Counted from the stretch's first letter, positions 30,163 through 41,300 are shown. The stretch: 64,000 bases of DNA from Actinoplanes sp. NBRC 103695 (GCF_030269485.1 NZ_BSTL01000016.1:219458-283457), one strand, 5' to 3'. The notes: generated by a model from the sequence alone, not told the origin. Program-made: numbers and translations.

Positions 30163-32559
30163 ACGACCACGATTCATCAGCGCATCGCGGCAGAGCTCGG
30201 GGTTCGGGAAGGGCAGGTGACCGCGGCGGTCGACCTGCTCGACGGGGGCGCCACCGTGCCGTTCATCGCCCGGTACCGCAAGGAGGTCACCGGCACGCTC
30301 GACGACACTCAGCTCCGCACCCTGGAGGAACGCCTCGGGTACCTGCGTGAGCTGGAGGAACGGCGCGCCGCGATCCTGGAGTCGATCCGGTCGCAGGGCA
30401 AGCTGGACGACGTTCTCGAGGCGCAGATCCGGGAGGCCGACACCAAGGCGCGGCTCGAGGACATCTACCTGCCCTACAAGCCGAAGCGCCGCACCCGCGC
30501 CCAGATCGCCCGCGAGGCCGGCCTGGAGCCGCTGGCCGACCTGCTGATCGGCGACCCCGGCAAGGACCCGCAGGCCGAGGCGGTGGCGTTCGTCGACGCC
30601 GACAAGGGCGTGGCCGACGCGCAGGCCGCGCTGGACGGGGCCCGGGCCATCCTGATCGAGCGGTTCGCCGAGGACGCCGACCTGATCGGTGAGCTGCGCG
30701 AACGCATGTGGACCCGGGGGCGGCTGGCGGCGAAGGTCCGCGAGGGCAAGGAGACCGAGGGCGCCAAGTTCAGCGACTACTTCGACTTCGCCGAGCCGTT
30801 CCCGAAGCTGCCGTCGCACCGCATCCTCGCCATGTTCCGCGGCGAGAAGGAGGAGGTCCTCGACCTCACCATGGACCCGGCGACCTCACCTGACGAAGAG
30901 GACCGCTCCTACGAGGCGTCGATCGCCGGCCGCAACGGGATCGTCGACCAGGGCCGGCCCGGCGACAAGTGGCTGGCCGACACGGTGCGGTGGGCCTGGC
31001 GTACGCGGATCCTCATCCACCTGGGCGCCGACGTGCGGGTGCGGCTGTGGCAGGCGGCCGAGGACGAGGCGGTCCGGGTCTTCGCGGCGAACCTGCGCGA
31101 CCTGCTGCTCGCCGCGCCGGCCGGGACGCGCGCCACGATGGGCCTGGACCCGGGCTTCCGCACCGGCGTCAAGGTGGCCGTGGTGGACGGCACCGGCAAG
31201 TGCGTCGCGACGTCGGTGATCTACCCGCACGTGCCGCAGAACAAGTGGGACCAGTCCCTGCACACGCTGTCTGAGCTGGCCAAGCAGCACAACGTGGACC
31301 TGATCGCCATCGGCAACGGGACGGCGAGCAGGGAGACCGACAAGCTGGCCGCCGACCTGATCAAGAAGCACCCTGAGCTGAAGCTCACCAAGGCCGTGGT
31401 CTCGGAGGCGGGCGCCTCCGTCTATTCGGCGAGCGCGTACGCGTCGCAGGAACTGCCCGGCATGGACGTCTCGCTGCGCGGCGCGGTGTCCATCGCCCGC
31501 CGCCTGCAGGACCCCCTCGCCGAGCTCGTCAAGATCGACCCGCGGTCCATCGGCGTCGGCCAGTACCAGCACGACCTGTCCGAGGTGAAGCTGTCCAAGT
31601 CGCTCGACGCGGTCGTCGAGGACTGTGTGAACGCGGTCGGCGTGGACGTCAACACCGCGTCGGCGCCGCTGCTCACCCGGGTGTCCGGCATCGGCGCCGG
31701 CCTGGCCGAGAACATCGTGCTGCACCGCGACGCCAACGGCCGGTTCACCTCCCGCGAGGCGCTGAAGAAGGTGCCGCGGCTGGGCCCGAAGGCGTTCGAG
31801 CAGTGCGCCGGCTTCCTGCGCATCCCGGACAGCGACGACCCGCTGGACTCGTCGTCGGTGCACCCCGAGTCGTACCCGGTCGTGCGCACGATCCTGGCCA
31901 CGGCCGGCACCGACATCAAGACGGTGATCGGCAACGGCTCGCTGCTGCGCGGCATCCGGCCCTCCGACTTCGTCACCGACGCGGTCGGCCTGCCCACGAT
32001 CACCGACATCCTCAAGGAGCTGGAGAAGCCGGGGCGTGACCCGCGGCCCCAGTTCACCACGGCCAGCTTCGCCGAGGGCGTCGAGAAGATCAGCGACCTC
32101 AAGCCGGGCATGATCCTCGAGGGCCAGGTCACGAACGTGGCGGCGTTCGGCGCGTTCGTCGACGTCGGCGTGCACCAGGACGGGCTGGTGCACGTGTCGG
32201 CGCTGTCCGACACGTTCGTCAAGGACCCGCGTGAGGTGGTCAAGTCGGGCGATGTCGTCAAGGTCCGGGTGGTCGAGGTCGACGAGGCGCGCAAGCGGAT
32301 CTCGCTCACGATGCGGCTCGAGGACAAGCCGGCGGCCCCGCGCGGTGAGCGGCCCCCGCGCGGCGAGCGGCCCCAGCGAGGCGATCGTCCCCAGCCGGGC
32401 GGCCAGCGTCAGGGTGGTGGCCAGCGTCAGGGTGGTGGCGGTCAGCGCGGTCAAGGCGGCCAGCGTCAGGGAGGCGGCCAGCGGCAAGGCGGTGGTCAGC
32501 CGATCGTGAACGACGCGATGGCTGACGCGCTGCGGCGGGCCGGTTTGACCAAGGACTGA
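30160..32559 (+). CDS. tex: Tex-family RNA-binding transcription accessory protein
   Basis: 799 residues, all domains present: Tex N-terminal helical domain (GATVPFIARYRKEVTGTLDD), YqgF/RuvC-like domain from about 325 (MGLDPGFRTGVKVAVVDGTG), helix-hairpin-helix pairs at about 500-560 (VSGIGAGLAENIV, VPRLGPKAFEQCAGFLRI), and an S1 RNA-binding domain at about 645-720 (GMILEGQVTNVAAFGAFVDV). Tex binds nucleic acid and affects transcription, pathogenesis or stress tolerance in various bacteria. The C-terminal 70 residues are an Arg/Gly/Gln-rich repeat (GGQRQGG) ending in a helix NDAMADALRRAGLTKD; such a tail probably binds RNA. Its stop is one base from the convergent acetyltransferase stop. Confidence 0.94.
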   Translation: MTTTIHQRIAAELGVREGQVTAAVDLLDGGATVPFIARYRKEVTGTLDDTQLRTLEERLGYLRELEERRAAILESIRSQGKLDDVLEAQIREADTKARLEDIYLPYKPKRRTRAQIAREAGLEPLADLLIGDPGKDPQAEAVAFVDADKGVADAQAALDGARAILIERFAEDADLIGELRERMWTRGRLAAKVREGKETEGAKFSDYFDFAEPFPKLPSHRILAMFRGEKEEVLDLTMDPATSPDEEDRSYEASIAGRNGIVDQGRPGDKWLADTVRWAWRTRILIHLGADVRVRLWQAAEDEAVRVFAANLRDLLLAAPAGTRATMGLDPGFRTGVKVAVVDGTGKCVATSVIYPHVPQNKWDQSLHTLSELAKQHNVDLIAIGNGTASRETDKLAADLIKKHPELKLTKAVVSEAGASVYSASAYASQELPGMDVSLRGAVSIARRLQDPLAELVKIDPRSIGVGQYQHDLSEVKLSKSLDAVVEDCVNAVGVDVNTASAPLLTRVSGIGAGLAENIVLHRDANGRFTSREALKKVPRLGPKAFEQCAGFLRIPDSDDPLDSSSVHPESYPVVRTILATAGTDIKTVIGNGSLLRGIRPSDFVTDAVGLPTITDILKELEKPGRDPRPQFTTASFAEGVEKISDLKPGMILEGQVTNVAAFGAFVDVGVHQDGLVHVSALSDTFVKDPREVVKSGDVVKVRVVEVDEARKRISLTMRLEDKPAAPRGERPPRGERPQRGDRPQPGGQRQGGGQRQGGGGQRGQGGQRQGGGQRQGGGQPIVNDAMADALRRAGLTKD

Positions 32560-32560
32560 T

Positions 32561-33301
32561 TTACAGGCCGTGCAACTCGAGGGACGCGGTCCGCCGGCAC
32601 TCGTCCAGCAGCTGTCGCAGCTGGCCGTCGTCGCGGGCCGCGTCGCCCTCCTGCCGGGCGAAGTAGCGGATGAGGAAGTCCGCGACGATCGTGCTCTCGA
32701 TCCGGTCCGGCGACGGGCTCACGATGTCGTCGGCCTCGACCACCAGGAGCAGCAGGCCGGGCAGGCGTCCGGCGCCCGGCGCCAGCTCGGGCATCAGGTA
32801 GGGGATGGGCAGGCGGCGGGCCCCGAACCCGGCGTAGAGCCGTAGCCGCGCATCCCCGTCGCCGTAATCGACGACGCCGGCCCCGGCGTCGTCGCCTGTG
32901 GCCGCGTGGCCGGCGGCCGGGCCGGCGTCGAAAGCACGCGGGTCCTCGGCCTCGGCGAAGACGACGTGCGGCTTCAGATCGGAACGCCACCGCGGGGCGG
33001 CCTCGGCGACGAGCCGGCGGCCGATGCCCTGGCCGCGCAGGTCGGGGCGGATGGCGAAGTAGCAGAGCAGCGCCGCCCGGATGTCGGCGAACCACTCCAG
33101 GAACAGGGCGCCGACCGGCTCGCCGTCCGAGGTCACGGCGATCGCCCCGCGCAGCTCGTCGGCGGCCAGGACCCGGGTGAGCTTCTCCAGCGGCTCGCGC
33201 TCGGCGGGCAGGAAGCTGGGCGCGATGACCGAGTCGTAGAGCCGGCGCAGCGTGCCCATGTCCGATTCACCCTCGAGAAACCGGATCGAAACGTCATCCA
33301 C
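32561..33301 (-). CDS. GNAT-type acetyltransferase with extended C-terminus
   Basis: GTG 33301 chosen; the frame begins at a TTG three codons earlier, and an ATG exists 14 codons further in. 246 residues. AIRPDLRGQGIGRRLVAEAA is the acetyl-CoA-binding loop. Between 125 and 160 lies an Ala/Gly/Asp-rich insertion (AAGHAATGDDAGAGVV), followed by RLRLYAGFGARRLPIPYLMP, the usual GNAT end, then about 75 extra residues. The insertion is not typical and may be another local expansion. Substrate unknown. Confidence 0.75.
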   Translation of the reverse strand: MDDVSIRFLEGESDMGTLRRLYDSVIAPSFLPAEREPLEKLTRVLAADELRGAIAVTSDGEPVGALFLEWFADIRAALLCYFAIRPDLRGQGIGRRLVAEAAPRWRSDLKPHVVFAEAEDPRAFDAGPAAGHAATGDDAGAGVVDYGDGDARLRLYAGFGARRLPIPYLMPELAPGAGRLPGLLLLVVEADDIVSPSPDRIESTIVADFLIRYFARQEGDAARDDGQLRQLLDECRRTASLELHGL

Positions 33302-33360
33302 GGTGATCAACTCTACAGTGGACCAAAAGGGGACATATCGATCAGCGGCTAGACTGCGGC

Positions 33361-34214
33361 ATGATCGTCAGCACGAGCACGGCCGTCGCGGATGACGGGC
33401 ACACCATCGGCTACGAGGTGCGGGAGCCCGGCGGCGGCGACGGGACGACGGTCGTCTTCCTGCCCGCCCTGGGTGTGCCGCTGTCCTACTACACGCTGCT
33501 GCTGGACGCCTGGGCCGCCGAGGGGCGCCGGGTGGTCGGGGTCGAGCACCGCGGCCAGCCGGCCAGCCCGATCGCGGACTGCGGCGGGGCCGGTTCGGAT
33601 ACAGCGACATGATCCGCCGCGACCTGCCCGCCGTCTTCGCCCGGCCGGAGGTCCGCGACGCGCCCCGGGTGGTGCTGATCGGGCACAGCATGGGCGGCGC
33701 CCTGGCGCTCCTGTCGACGGCCGCGGGGGTGGTCGCGCCGCACGCGGTGGTCACGATCGCCACCGGCACGAGCTGGTGCGCCGCCGAGTTCGGGGCGTGG
33801 AGGCGGGCCCGGCGGGCCGCCGGCATCCGGGTGGTCCGGCTGGTCACCCGCCTGCTCGGCTACTGGCCGGGGCACCGGCTCGGGTTCGCCGGCCGGCAGC
33901 CCAGCACGGTGATCCGCGACTGGGCGTACGAGGCGAGCCACGGCCGGTTCCGGCTCGCCGGCGACCCGTTCGACTACGAGGACGCGCTGGCGGCGATGAC
34001 CACGCCGCGGCTGCTGCTCAGCATCGAGGGCGACCATCTGATCAACCCGCGCGCGGTCGCCCTGCTGGCGCGGCGTGCGGCGGGCGCCGAGCGCGAGACG
34101 GTGCGCTCGACGCCCGGCGTACGCGTCGATCATTTCTCCTGGGCCCGCCGGGCGATCGCGGACGTCTCCGCACCCATCGACCGCTGGCTGACCACCCTCG
34201 AACCGCAACCCTGA
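33361..34214 (+). pseudogene. Alpha/beta hydrolase gene with a frameshift
   Basis: Two frames together make one hydrolase. 33361-33590 encodes VVFLPALGVPLSYYTLLLDA and VVGVEHRGQPASP (oxyanion-hole and beta-4 region); the frame then runs into a TGA at 33610. From about 33591 the other frame gives RFGYSDMIRRDLPAVF, nucleophile Ser in LIGHSMGGALAL, the acid in LLSIEGDHLINPRA and the His in VDHFSW. Loss of one base in the GC-rich run near 33585-33591 (expected GGARFGYSD) explains the break. All catalytic residues survive, so a sequencing error or very recent mutation is possible. Without the shift it would be a serine hydrolase of about 284 residues. Confidence 0.8.
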
Positions 34215-34270
34215 CGGTACGGGCGGCAGTACGGGCAGCGGCATGACAGCGCGGGCTGTGAAGATCTCCG

Positions 34271-34291
34271 GCGTTCGGTTCGGACGAACGC
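34271..34291 (+). promoter_or_regulatory. Small hairpin before the secreted FG-GAP protein gene
   Basis: GCGTTCG (34271-34277) pairs with CGAACGC (34285-34291), loop GTTCGGA. It lies 16 bases before GTG 34308, directly before the purine-rich GGGGGGAAACGG site. It could terminate the hydrolase transcript or act as a 5' leader structure. Confidence 0.4.
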
Positions 34292-34307
34292 GCGGGGGGA
34301 AACGGAC

Positions 34308-37300
34308 GTGGCCGGGAGATGTCGGCGTGTGCTGCACGCTGTGGTGGGATTCGCACTGATCGGTGCCTTGGTGGCCGCGCCTCGGGCGGGCGGGGCCGCC
34401 GAGGCGGCGCCGGTCTGCACGTCGTCGGCGACGACCGCGGCCTCCTCGGGGGCGGCCGAGGCTCTGGCCCGCAGGTGCGGGCGCAAGGTCGAGAACCTCG
34501 CCGCCAAGGACGAGTCCACCCGGGAGTTCGCGAGCCCCGGCGGGACGACGATCCGGGAGATCGCGGCCGAGCCGGTGCGGGTCCGGCGCGGCGGCGGCTG
34601 GGTGGACATCGACCCGGTGCTGCGCCGCGACGGTGACGGCTGGTCACCGGGCGCCTCGACTCTCCCGGTCACGTTCTCGGGCGGCGGCGCTGATCCGCTG
34701 GTGGCGGCGACCGCCGGCGGGCACCGGTTCACGATGTCCTGGCCGGCGCCGCTGCCCGTGCCCGCGATCACCGGTGACACGGCCACCTACCGGAACGTCC
34801 ACGACGGCGTCGATCTGGTGGTCCGGGCGACCGGCACCGGGTTCACCCACCTGCTCGTGGTCCGCTCGGCCGCCGCGGCGGCGAACCCGGCGCTGCGGAA
34901 GATCACCTACACCTTCGGTGGCACGGGCACGAAGGTCGCGCCTGTCCCGGACGGTTACCGGGTGACCGATCCGCGCGGGCGGACGCTGTTCACCTCCGTC
35001 GGGGCGGCGATGTGGGACTCGAGTGGGAACCGGGCCGGTGACGGCGCTCGGCGGGCCGATGTCGGGATGCGGGTCAGCGCGGACAGGCTCGTCCTGGTGC
35101 CCGATCGCGACCTGCTCGCCAAGGCCACCTACCCGCTCTACATCGACCCGCCGACGATCCGGCCCGGCGCGTCGCGGTGGGCGTACTCGAACAACCGCAA
35201 CGAGAACAACGACCTGAGCACCGTCCGGGTCGGCCGCGACCCGGAGGGCGGCGCGATCTACCGGCCGTTCCTCGAGTTCCCGATGTCCATCGCCGGCACC
35301 CGGGTCGTCTCGGCGACCATGTCGATCGTCCTGTGGCACAGCTGGTCGTGCAGCCCGTCACCGGTGACGCTGTGGCGGGCCGGCCCGATCGCGTCGAGCC
35401 CGAAGAACCAGTGGGGCGCGACCCCGCTCGACTACCACCTCGACACCCAGTGGGCGGACGCGAACAAGGACCAGTGCTACAAGCCGGACACGCCGACCCT
35501 GTACTTCGGCAACAAGCTGGCCGGCGACCTCCAGTACGGCCCGGCCGACCGGGGCTGGGGCTCGTACACCGTCGCGTTGTCCGCCGGTGACGAGGGCGGC
35601 CTCGCGAACGAGTCGACCACGTCGCGCTGGAAGAAGTTCCTGCCCGGCACGGCCACGCTGACCGTGCAGTACAACCATCCGCCGAGGGCGCCCGGCCTGG
35701 ACGGGATGTCGATCGACCCGGGTCAGCCGTGCGCCGCGCAGCCCCTTTACGTCAACGCGCTCAACGGCGTCACCCTGCGCGCCCGGCTGACCGACGAGGA
35801 CGGCGACAACATCACGGCCCGCTGGCGGGTGTCCGGCCTGCCCGGCGGGTCCGGCCCGCCGGATTCCACGCCCGCGGCGGGTGGCGAGTTCACCACGACG
35901 ATCCCGGCCGCGGCGTTCACCGACGGGCGGTCGTACACCTGGTCGGTGGCCGGCTGGGACGGCTTCCACGAGGGCGGCGGATCGGCTGGCTGCGCGTTCA
36001 CCGTCAGCAACACGCTGCCCGGCGATCCGGTGGTCACGAGCTCGGAGCTGGCGCTGACCACCGGTCTGCTGCCGCCACCGCCGCCGGCCGGTGTGGTGGT
36101 CGGCGGCCCGGCCGGTGTCCGGCTGGCACCGGCGGCGGGCGACGACGACATCGCCGGCTATCTCGTCGGGGTCGGCGCGGGCACGCCGATCACACCGACT
36201 CTGTGGATCCCGGCGGGCGCGGACGGCACGGCCGTCGCGCCGGTCGCCCCGGCCACCGCGGGACCGGCACCCAACATCCTGACCGTACGGGCGCGCAACA
36301 AGGCCGGCACGTCGGGTACGACCGCGGTGTACCGGTTCGACGCCAACCCGACGACCAGGCGGGCCGAGGCCGACGACCTGACCGGCGACGGCCGTAGCGA
36401 TCTGGTGTACCTGCGCGACGTCGACGGCCGGGCGACCGTCTGGATGTCGGCCACCCGGAACGACGGCTCCGGCTCGTTCGACCCGGTCCAGGTGTTCGAC
36501 GGCGGCGACGCCTATCCCGCTGCCACGTCCCGTCTGGCCGGCGGCGACTACGACGGTGACGGCGACACCGATCTGGTCCTGCTCCGGCAGCTGGCCGGTG
36601 GCCGGGCGGACGCGTCGGTGCTGCACTCCAACGGCAACGTCCTGTTCGCCCAGCCGGCCTTCTGGGACTCCGGTGACGCGGGCTGGGACCTGACCACGAT
36701 GCAGGTGTCCGGCGCCGATGTGACCGGCGACGGCAAGGCCGACCTGGTGGCCGCCCGGCCGGAGACGACCGGCTGGACCGCCCGGGTGTTCGTGTCGGCC
36801 GCCACCGGTCCGGGCGCGTTCACGTTCGCCGCGCCGGCCGCCTGGTCGACGGCGGAACCGTCGTCGGGGGCGTACGCCCGCACCGTGGTCCGCACCGCCG
36901 ACCTCGACGGCGACGGCCGGGCCGACCTCGCCCGCGTGCAGGACAACGGCAACGGCCAGGTGAAGGTGTTCGTGCAGACTTCGACCGGCAGCGGATTCGC
37001 CGACCCGGTCGCCTGGTTCGACAGCGGCCCCGACCGGTGGGACTTCGACCGGCTGACCGTGCTGGCCGGCAACGTGTCAGGCACCAGCAAGGCCGACCTG
37101 ACGCTGCTGCACCACGCCGGGAACGGGGTGACGTCGGCGATCGCGCTGCTCTCCGACGGCAGCCGGCTGACCTCGTCGCAGTTCTGGCACAGCGGCGGCC
37201 CGGACAGCTTCGACCCGGCCCGGGCCAAGGTGGTGGCCGGCGACTTCACCGGCGGCCCGGAGGCCGACCTGGCGGTGCTCTACGACCAGGGCCTCGCCCG

Positions 37301-38273
37301 CAGCCGCTACTCGCTGCTCGGCTCGACCGGTTCGGCCTTCTCCCCGGCCGCGAGGTGGACCGCGCCGCTCGACTGGACCCGGCTGGCCGTCGAGGGCGGC
37401 GGGACCACGCCGAACCTCGCGGCCGGCGCGACGGCCGGGGCGACCAGCACGGCCGCGACGTTCGCGCCGGGCCAGGCGGTCGACGGCCACCGCACCAGCA
37501 ACCCGACCAACGGCTGGAGCTCCTGGTCCAACCTGGACAACGACCACGCCGAGACGATCGACGTGCTCCTGCCCGCCTGGAAGTACACCGACCGGGTCGA
37601 CATCTACCCCCGCAACGACGGTACCAACGTGGGCACGTCGTTCCCGGCGAACTTCACCGTCGATGTGTGGACCCCGGCCGGCTGGCGCACCGTCGCGAGC
37701 CGGGAGAACCTGCCCAACCCGGGCGCGGCCATGGTCAGCGTCTCGTTCGGCGCGCGCTGGACCGACCACGTACGCATCACCGGCACGAACCTGCGCGTCA
37801 TGCAGCTGGCCGAGATCGAGGTCTACCTGATCGGCCGGGGCGCGCCGCCGGCGAACCTGGCGCTGCACGGCACCGCGAGCGCGTCCAGCAGCGCCCCGGA
37901 GGACTGGGGCTGGGCGCCGAAGTGGGCGGTCGACGGCACCCGTGGGCTGCCCGGCTGGAGCTCGTGGGCGAACCAGGACGCCGACCACACCGAGTGGATC
38001 GAGCTGACCCTGCCGCGGTCCGGGCCGGTCAACCGGGTCGATCTGTACCCGCGGCCGGACGGCGGCGGCAACTTCTGCCGGGATTTCACGATCGAGGCCT
38101 ACTGGGCCCGCGAGTGGCGGGTGATGTCCCGGCAGACCGGATACCCGGCGCCCACGTCCGGCGCCGTGCGGAGCTTCCCCTTCCCGACCGTGCAGACCGA
38201 TCGGATCCGGGTGGTCTGCACGGGCGTGCGGCTCGTCCAGCTCGCCGAGATCGAGGCCTACCTCACCCAGTAA
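34308..38273 (+). CDS. Large secreted protein with DNRLRE-like, FG-GAP and two discoidin-like domains
   Basis: 1321 residues with a signal peptide (MAGRCRRVLHAVVGFALIGA, cleavage near AGGAAEA). Residues about 60-250 resemble the N-terminal region common in actinobacterial wall-associated RHS partners (TTIREIAAEPVRVRRGGGWV). 280-440 is DNRLRE-like (RVGRDPEGGAIYRPFLEF). 470-570 has an Ig/FN3-like fold. From 690 to 1010 six VCBS/FG-GAP repeats occur, each with DxTGDGxxDL (for example DLTGDGRSDLVYL, GDYDGDGDTDLVLL), calcium-binding beta-propeller blades. Residues about 1040-1170 and 1185-1320 are two F5/8 type C (discoidin) domains, each ending QLAEIE(V/A)YL. It probably binds sugars or surfaces. 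The RHS gene follows after 30 bases, so both are likely co-expressed. Confidence 0.85.
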   Translation: MAGRCRRVLHAVVGFALIGALVAAPRAGGAAEAAPVCTSSATTAASSGAAEALARRCGRKVENLAAKDESTREFASPGGTTIREIAAEPVRVRRGGGWVDIDPVLRRDGDGWSPGASTLPVTFSGGGADPLVAATAGGHRFTMSWPAPLPVPAITGDTATYRNVHDGVDLVVRATGTGFTHLLVVRSAAAAANPALRKITYTFGGTGTKVAPVPDGYRVTDPRGRTLFTSVGAAMWDSSGNRAGDGARRADVGMRVSADRLVLVPDRDLLAKATYPLYIDPPTIRPGASRWAYSNNRNENNDLSTVRVGRDPEGGAIYRPFLEFPMSIAGTRVVSATMSIVLWHSWSCSPSPVTLWRAGPIASSPKNQWGATPLDYHLDTQWADANKDQCYKPDTPTLYFGNKLAGDLQYGPADRGWGSYTVALSAGDEGGLANESTTSRWKKFLPGTATLTVQYNHPPRAPGLDGMSIDPGQPCAAQPLYVNALNGVTLRARLTDEDGDNITARWRVSGLPGGSGPPDSTPAAGGEFTTTIPAAAFTDGRSYTWSVAGWDGFHEGGGSAGCAFTVSNTLPGDPVVTSSELALTTGLLPPPPPAGVVVGGPAGVRLAPAAGDDDIAGYLVGVGAGTPITPTLWIPAGADGTAVAPVAPATAGPAPNILTVRARNKAGTSGTTAVYRFDANPTTRRAEADDLTGDGRSDLVYLRDVDGRATVWMSATRNDGSGSFDPVQVFDGGDAYPAATSRLAGGDYDGDGDTDLVLLRQLAGGRADASVLHSNGNVLFAQPAFWDSGDAGWDLTTMQVSGADVTGDGKADLVAARPETTGWTARVFVSAATGPGAFTFAAPAAWSTAEPSSGAYARTVVRTADLDGDGRADLARVQDNGNGQVKVFVQTSTGSGFADPVAWFDSGPDRWDFDRLTVLAGNVSGTSKADLTLLHHAGNGVTSAIALLSDGSRLTSSQFWHSGGPDSFDPARAKVVAGDFTGGPEADLAVLYDQGLARSRYSLLGSTGSAFSPAARWTAPLDWTRLAVEGGGTTPNLAAGATAGATSTAATFAPGQAVDGHRTSNPTNGWSSWSNLDNDHAETIDVLLPAWKYTDRVDIYPRNDGTNVGTSFPANFTVDVWTPAGWRTVASRENLPNPGAAMVSVSFGARWTDHVRITGTNLRVMQLAEIEVYLIGRGAPPANLALHGTASASSSAPEDWGWAPKWAVDGTRGLPGWSSWANQDADHTEWIELTLPRSGPVNRVDLYPRPDGGGNFCRDFTIEAYWAREWRVMSRQTGYPAPTSGAVRSFPFPTVQTDRIRVVCTGVRLVQLAEIEAYLTQ

Positions 38274-38303
38274 CGACGTCCAGACGAGATACGGGGGAAA
38301 GTC

Positions 38304-41300
38304 GTGCGTCGAAGCATCATCATCACCGTGTTCAGCCTGCTGCTGCTCGGTCCGATCGTGGCGGTGCCGCCGCAACCGGCCGCGGCCGCCGCTGAACCGT
38401 CCGCCTACCGGTCGATGAAGGCCCAGAAGGGCGCGTACGCCGAAGCGGCGCCGCCCCCGATCGACCCGAGCGCGAAGAACACCATGCGATCCGTGCCGAA
38501 GGTGACCTGGCCGGCCGCGGGCACCGCGCGGGTCGCGCTGACCGGCACCTCCGGCCGCCGGGTCGCGGGCACCCTCCCGGTCCGGGTCGGCGGACGGACG
38601 GCCGGCCCCGACCGGGTCACGGTGACCATGCTGGACCGCGGGCAGTCGCAGCGGGCCGGGGTGTCCGGCCCGATGGTCCGGCTCGCCGCCCCGGCGGCGG
38701 GGAAGGTCTCGGTCGAGATCGACTACGCGGGCTTCCGGGATGCGTACGGCGGTGGCTGGGCCGACCGGCTGCACCTGGTGCGGGTGCCGGACTGCGCCGC
38801 CACCAAGCCCGCCGATCCGGCGTGCCGGCCGGTCCCGCTGGCCACCACCAACGACCAGGCGAAGGGCGTCGCCTCGGCCGATGTCGAGCTGGCCGGCGCC
38901 ACGGCGGTCGTCGCGCTCGCCTCCGACCCGGCCGGGTCCGGCGGCGACTTCTCGGCGTCCAGCCCGGCCGCCTCCGGCACCTGGTCGGCCGGTGGGTCGA
39001 GCGGCGACTTCAACTGGCAGTACCCGATGCGTACCCCGCCGCCGCTCGGCGGGCCGGGGCCGCAGCTCGCGCTCGGCTACAGCTCGGGAAGCCTGGACGG
39101 GCGCACCGCCGCGTCGAACAATCAGCCGTCCTGGGCCGGTGAGGGCTTCGACCTGTGGTCCGGCTCGGTGACCCGCAGCTATCGGGCGTGCTCGGATGAC
39201 GGCCAGGCGAACGTGGGCGACCTGTGCTGGGGTGGCGACAACGCGACGCTGTCGCTCGGCGCGCACGGCGGCGAGCTGATCCAGGAGAGCGGCAACCCCG
39301 ATCGGTGGCACCTGCGCAACGACGACGGCACCAAGGTCGAGCGGGTCTTCGGCGCGGACAACGGCGCCTTCGAGGGCGAGCACTGGAGGGTCACCACGAC
39401 CGACGGTGTGCAGTACTTCTTCGGGCTGAACAAGTTGCCGGGGCACAGCGGCGACGCCCCGGTCACGTCCAGCGCCTGGACCGTGCCGGTCTTCGGCAAC
39501 CAGGACCGCGAGCGGTGCAACAAGCCCGCCGGTTTCGCCGCGTCCTGGTGCATGCAGGCGTACCGGTGGAATCTCGACTACGTCGTCGACCCGCACGGCA
39601 ACTCCATGTCGGTCTGGTACGACACCGAGACGAACAACTACGCGCGGAACCGTACCGACGGCACGGTGTCGGGCTATGTCCGCGGTGGCACGATCAACCG
39701 GATCGAGTACGGGACACGCCGGGAGGGCGGCGCCGACAGCCGCTTCACCGGCACCGTACCCATGAAGACGGTCTTCGGCGCCGAGAACCGGTGCGTGACC
39801 GCGGGCGCGACCTGCACGCTGACCAAGACCAACGCGGCGAACTGGCCGGATGTGCCGATGGACCAGCTCTGCGACTCGGGGAGCAGCTGCCCCGGCGTCT
39901 ACTCGCCGACCTTCTGGACCCAGCGGCGGCTGTCCACGGTCACCACCTTCGTGCTGCGCGGCAGCACCATGGCCGAGGTGGACCAGTGGAAGCTCAACCA
40001 TGTCTACAAGGACCCGGGGGACGGCCGAGCCAAGATCATGTGGCTGGGCTCGATCGCGCAGACCGGGCTCGTCGGCGGTTCGGTCACCTTGCCGGCGGTC
40101 ACCTTCAACGCGGTGCCGATGAACAACCGGGTCGACCGGTCGAACACGCTGGAGCCGATCATCCGGTACCGGATCTCGTCGATCGAGTCCGCCACCGGCG
40201 GGGTGACCAGCGTGACCTACGCCGGCCAGGACTGCGCCGTGGGCAGCCGCATGCCGTCCACCCCGCAGGACAACAACAAGCGCTGCTACCCGGTCTACTG
40301 GACCCGTCCGGGACAGAGCCAGCCGGGCTTCGACTACTTCCACAAGTACGTGGTGAGCAGCGTGACCGAGGCCGACCGTACCGGCGGGGCCCCGGCCTCG
40401 GTGACCGGCTACCGCTACCTCGACGAGCCTTCCTGGCACTACGACGAGGCCGAGTTCGTCGCGCCGGCCAAGCGGTCGTACGGGCAGTACCGCGGCTACG
40501 GGCGGGTCCGCGTGACCACCGGCGAGTCCGGCCAGGTGCAGTCCCAGACCGACACGCTCTACTTCCGCGGCATGGACCGCGACAAGCTGCCGAACAAGGG
40601 GAGCCGCTCCGTCTCGGTCACCGACTCGGACGGCGTGGCGCTGCCCGACTCGGCGTGGCGGCAGGGCCAGACCCGGGAGGTCATCGTCTACAACGGCACC
40701 GGTGACGCGGCGCCCGTCGTGACCAAGACGGTCACCGATCCGTGGCAGCACGGCCCGATCGCCACCCGGGAGCGCAACGAGGTGGTCGTGCAGGCGTACG
40801 CGACAGGGGCCTCCACCACTACGGTGAAGACCGCGCTCGACGGTGGCCGGGGCTGGCGGACCAGCAAGGTGACCAACACCTTCGACTACGACGACGGCTC
40901 GGCCGACCCGACCGGGCGGATCACCCGCAAGGACGACACCGGTGACGTGGCCACGACGGCCGACGACCGGTGCACCCGGATCACCTTCGCGGCCAACGTG
41001 AACACGCACGCGCTGGCGTACCCGGCGGAGATCGAGACCGTCGGCGTGCGTTGCGGGGCCACGCCGGACCGCGCCAAGGACACCCTGTCGCGGGTCCGCG
41101 TCGCCTACGACGGCGGCGCCTCGGTCGGGAAGGGCGACCAGGTCAAGGTCGAGAAGATGGTCGGCTGGAAGAACGACGCGCCGGTCTTCCAGCAGGCGAT
41201 GCGCGCCACCTACGACGCGTACGGCCGGGTCGAGGACCAGTACGACTCGCTCGACCGGAAGACCTCGACGGCGTACACGCCGGAGAGCGGGCCGCTGATC

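Noticed and set aside
30045..30350. 101-codon frame overlapping the start of tex
   Set aside because: Out of frame with Tex, whose N-terminal domain is well conserved from 30160; Arg/His/Gly shadow.
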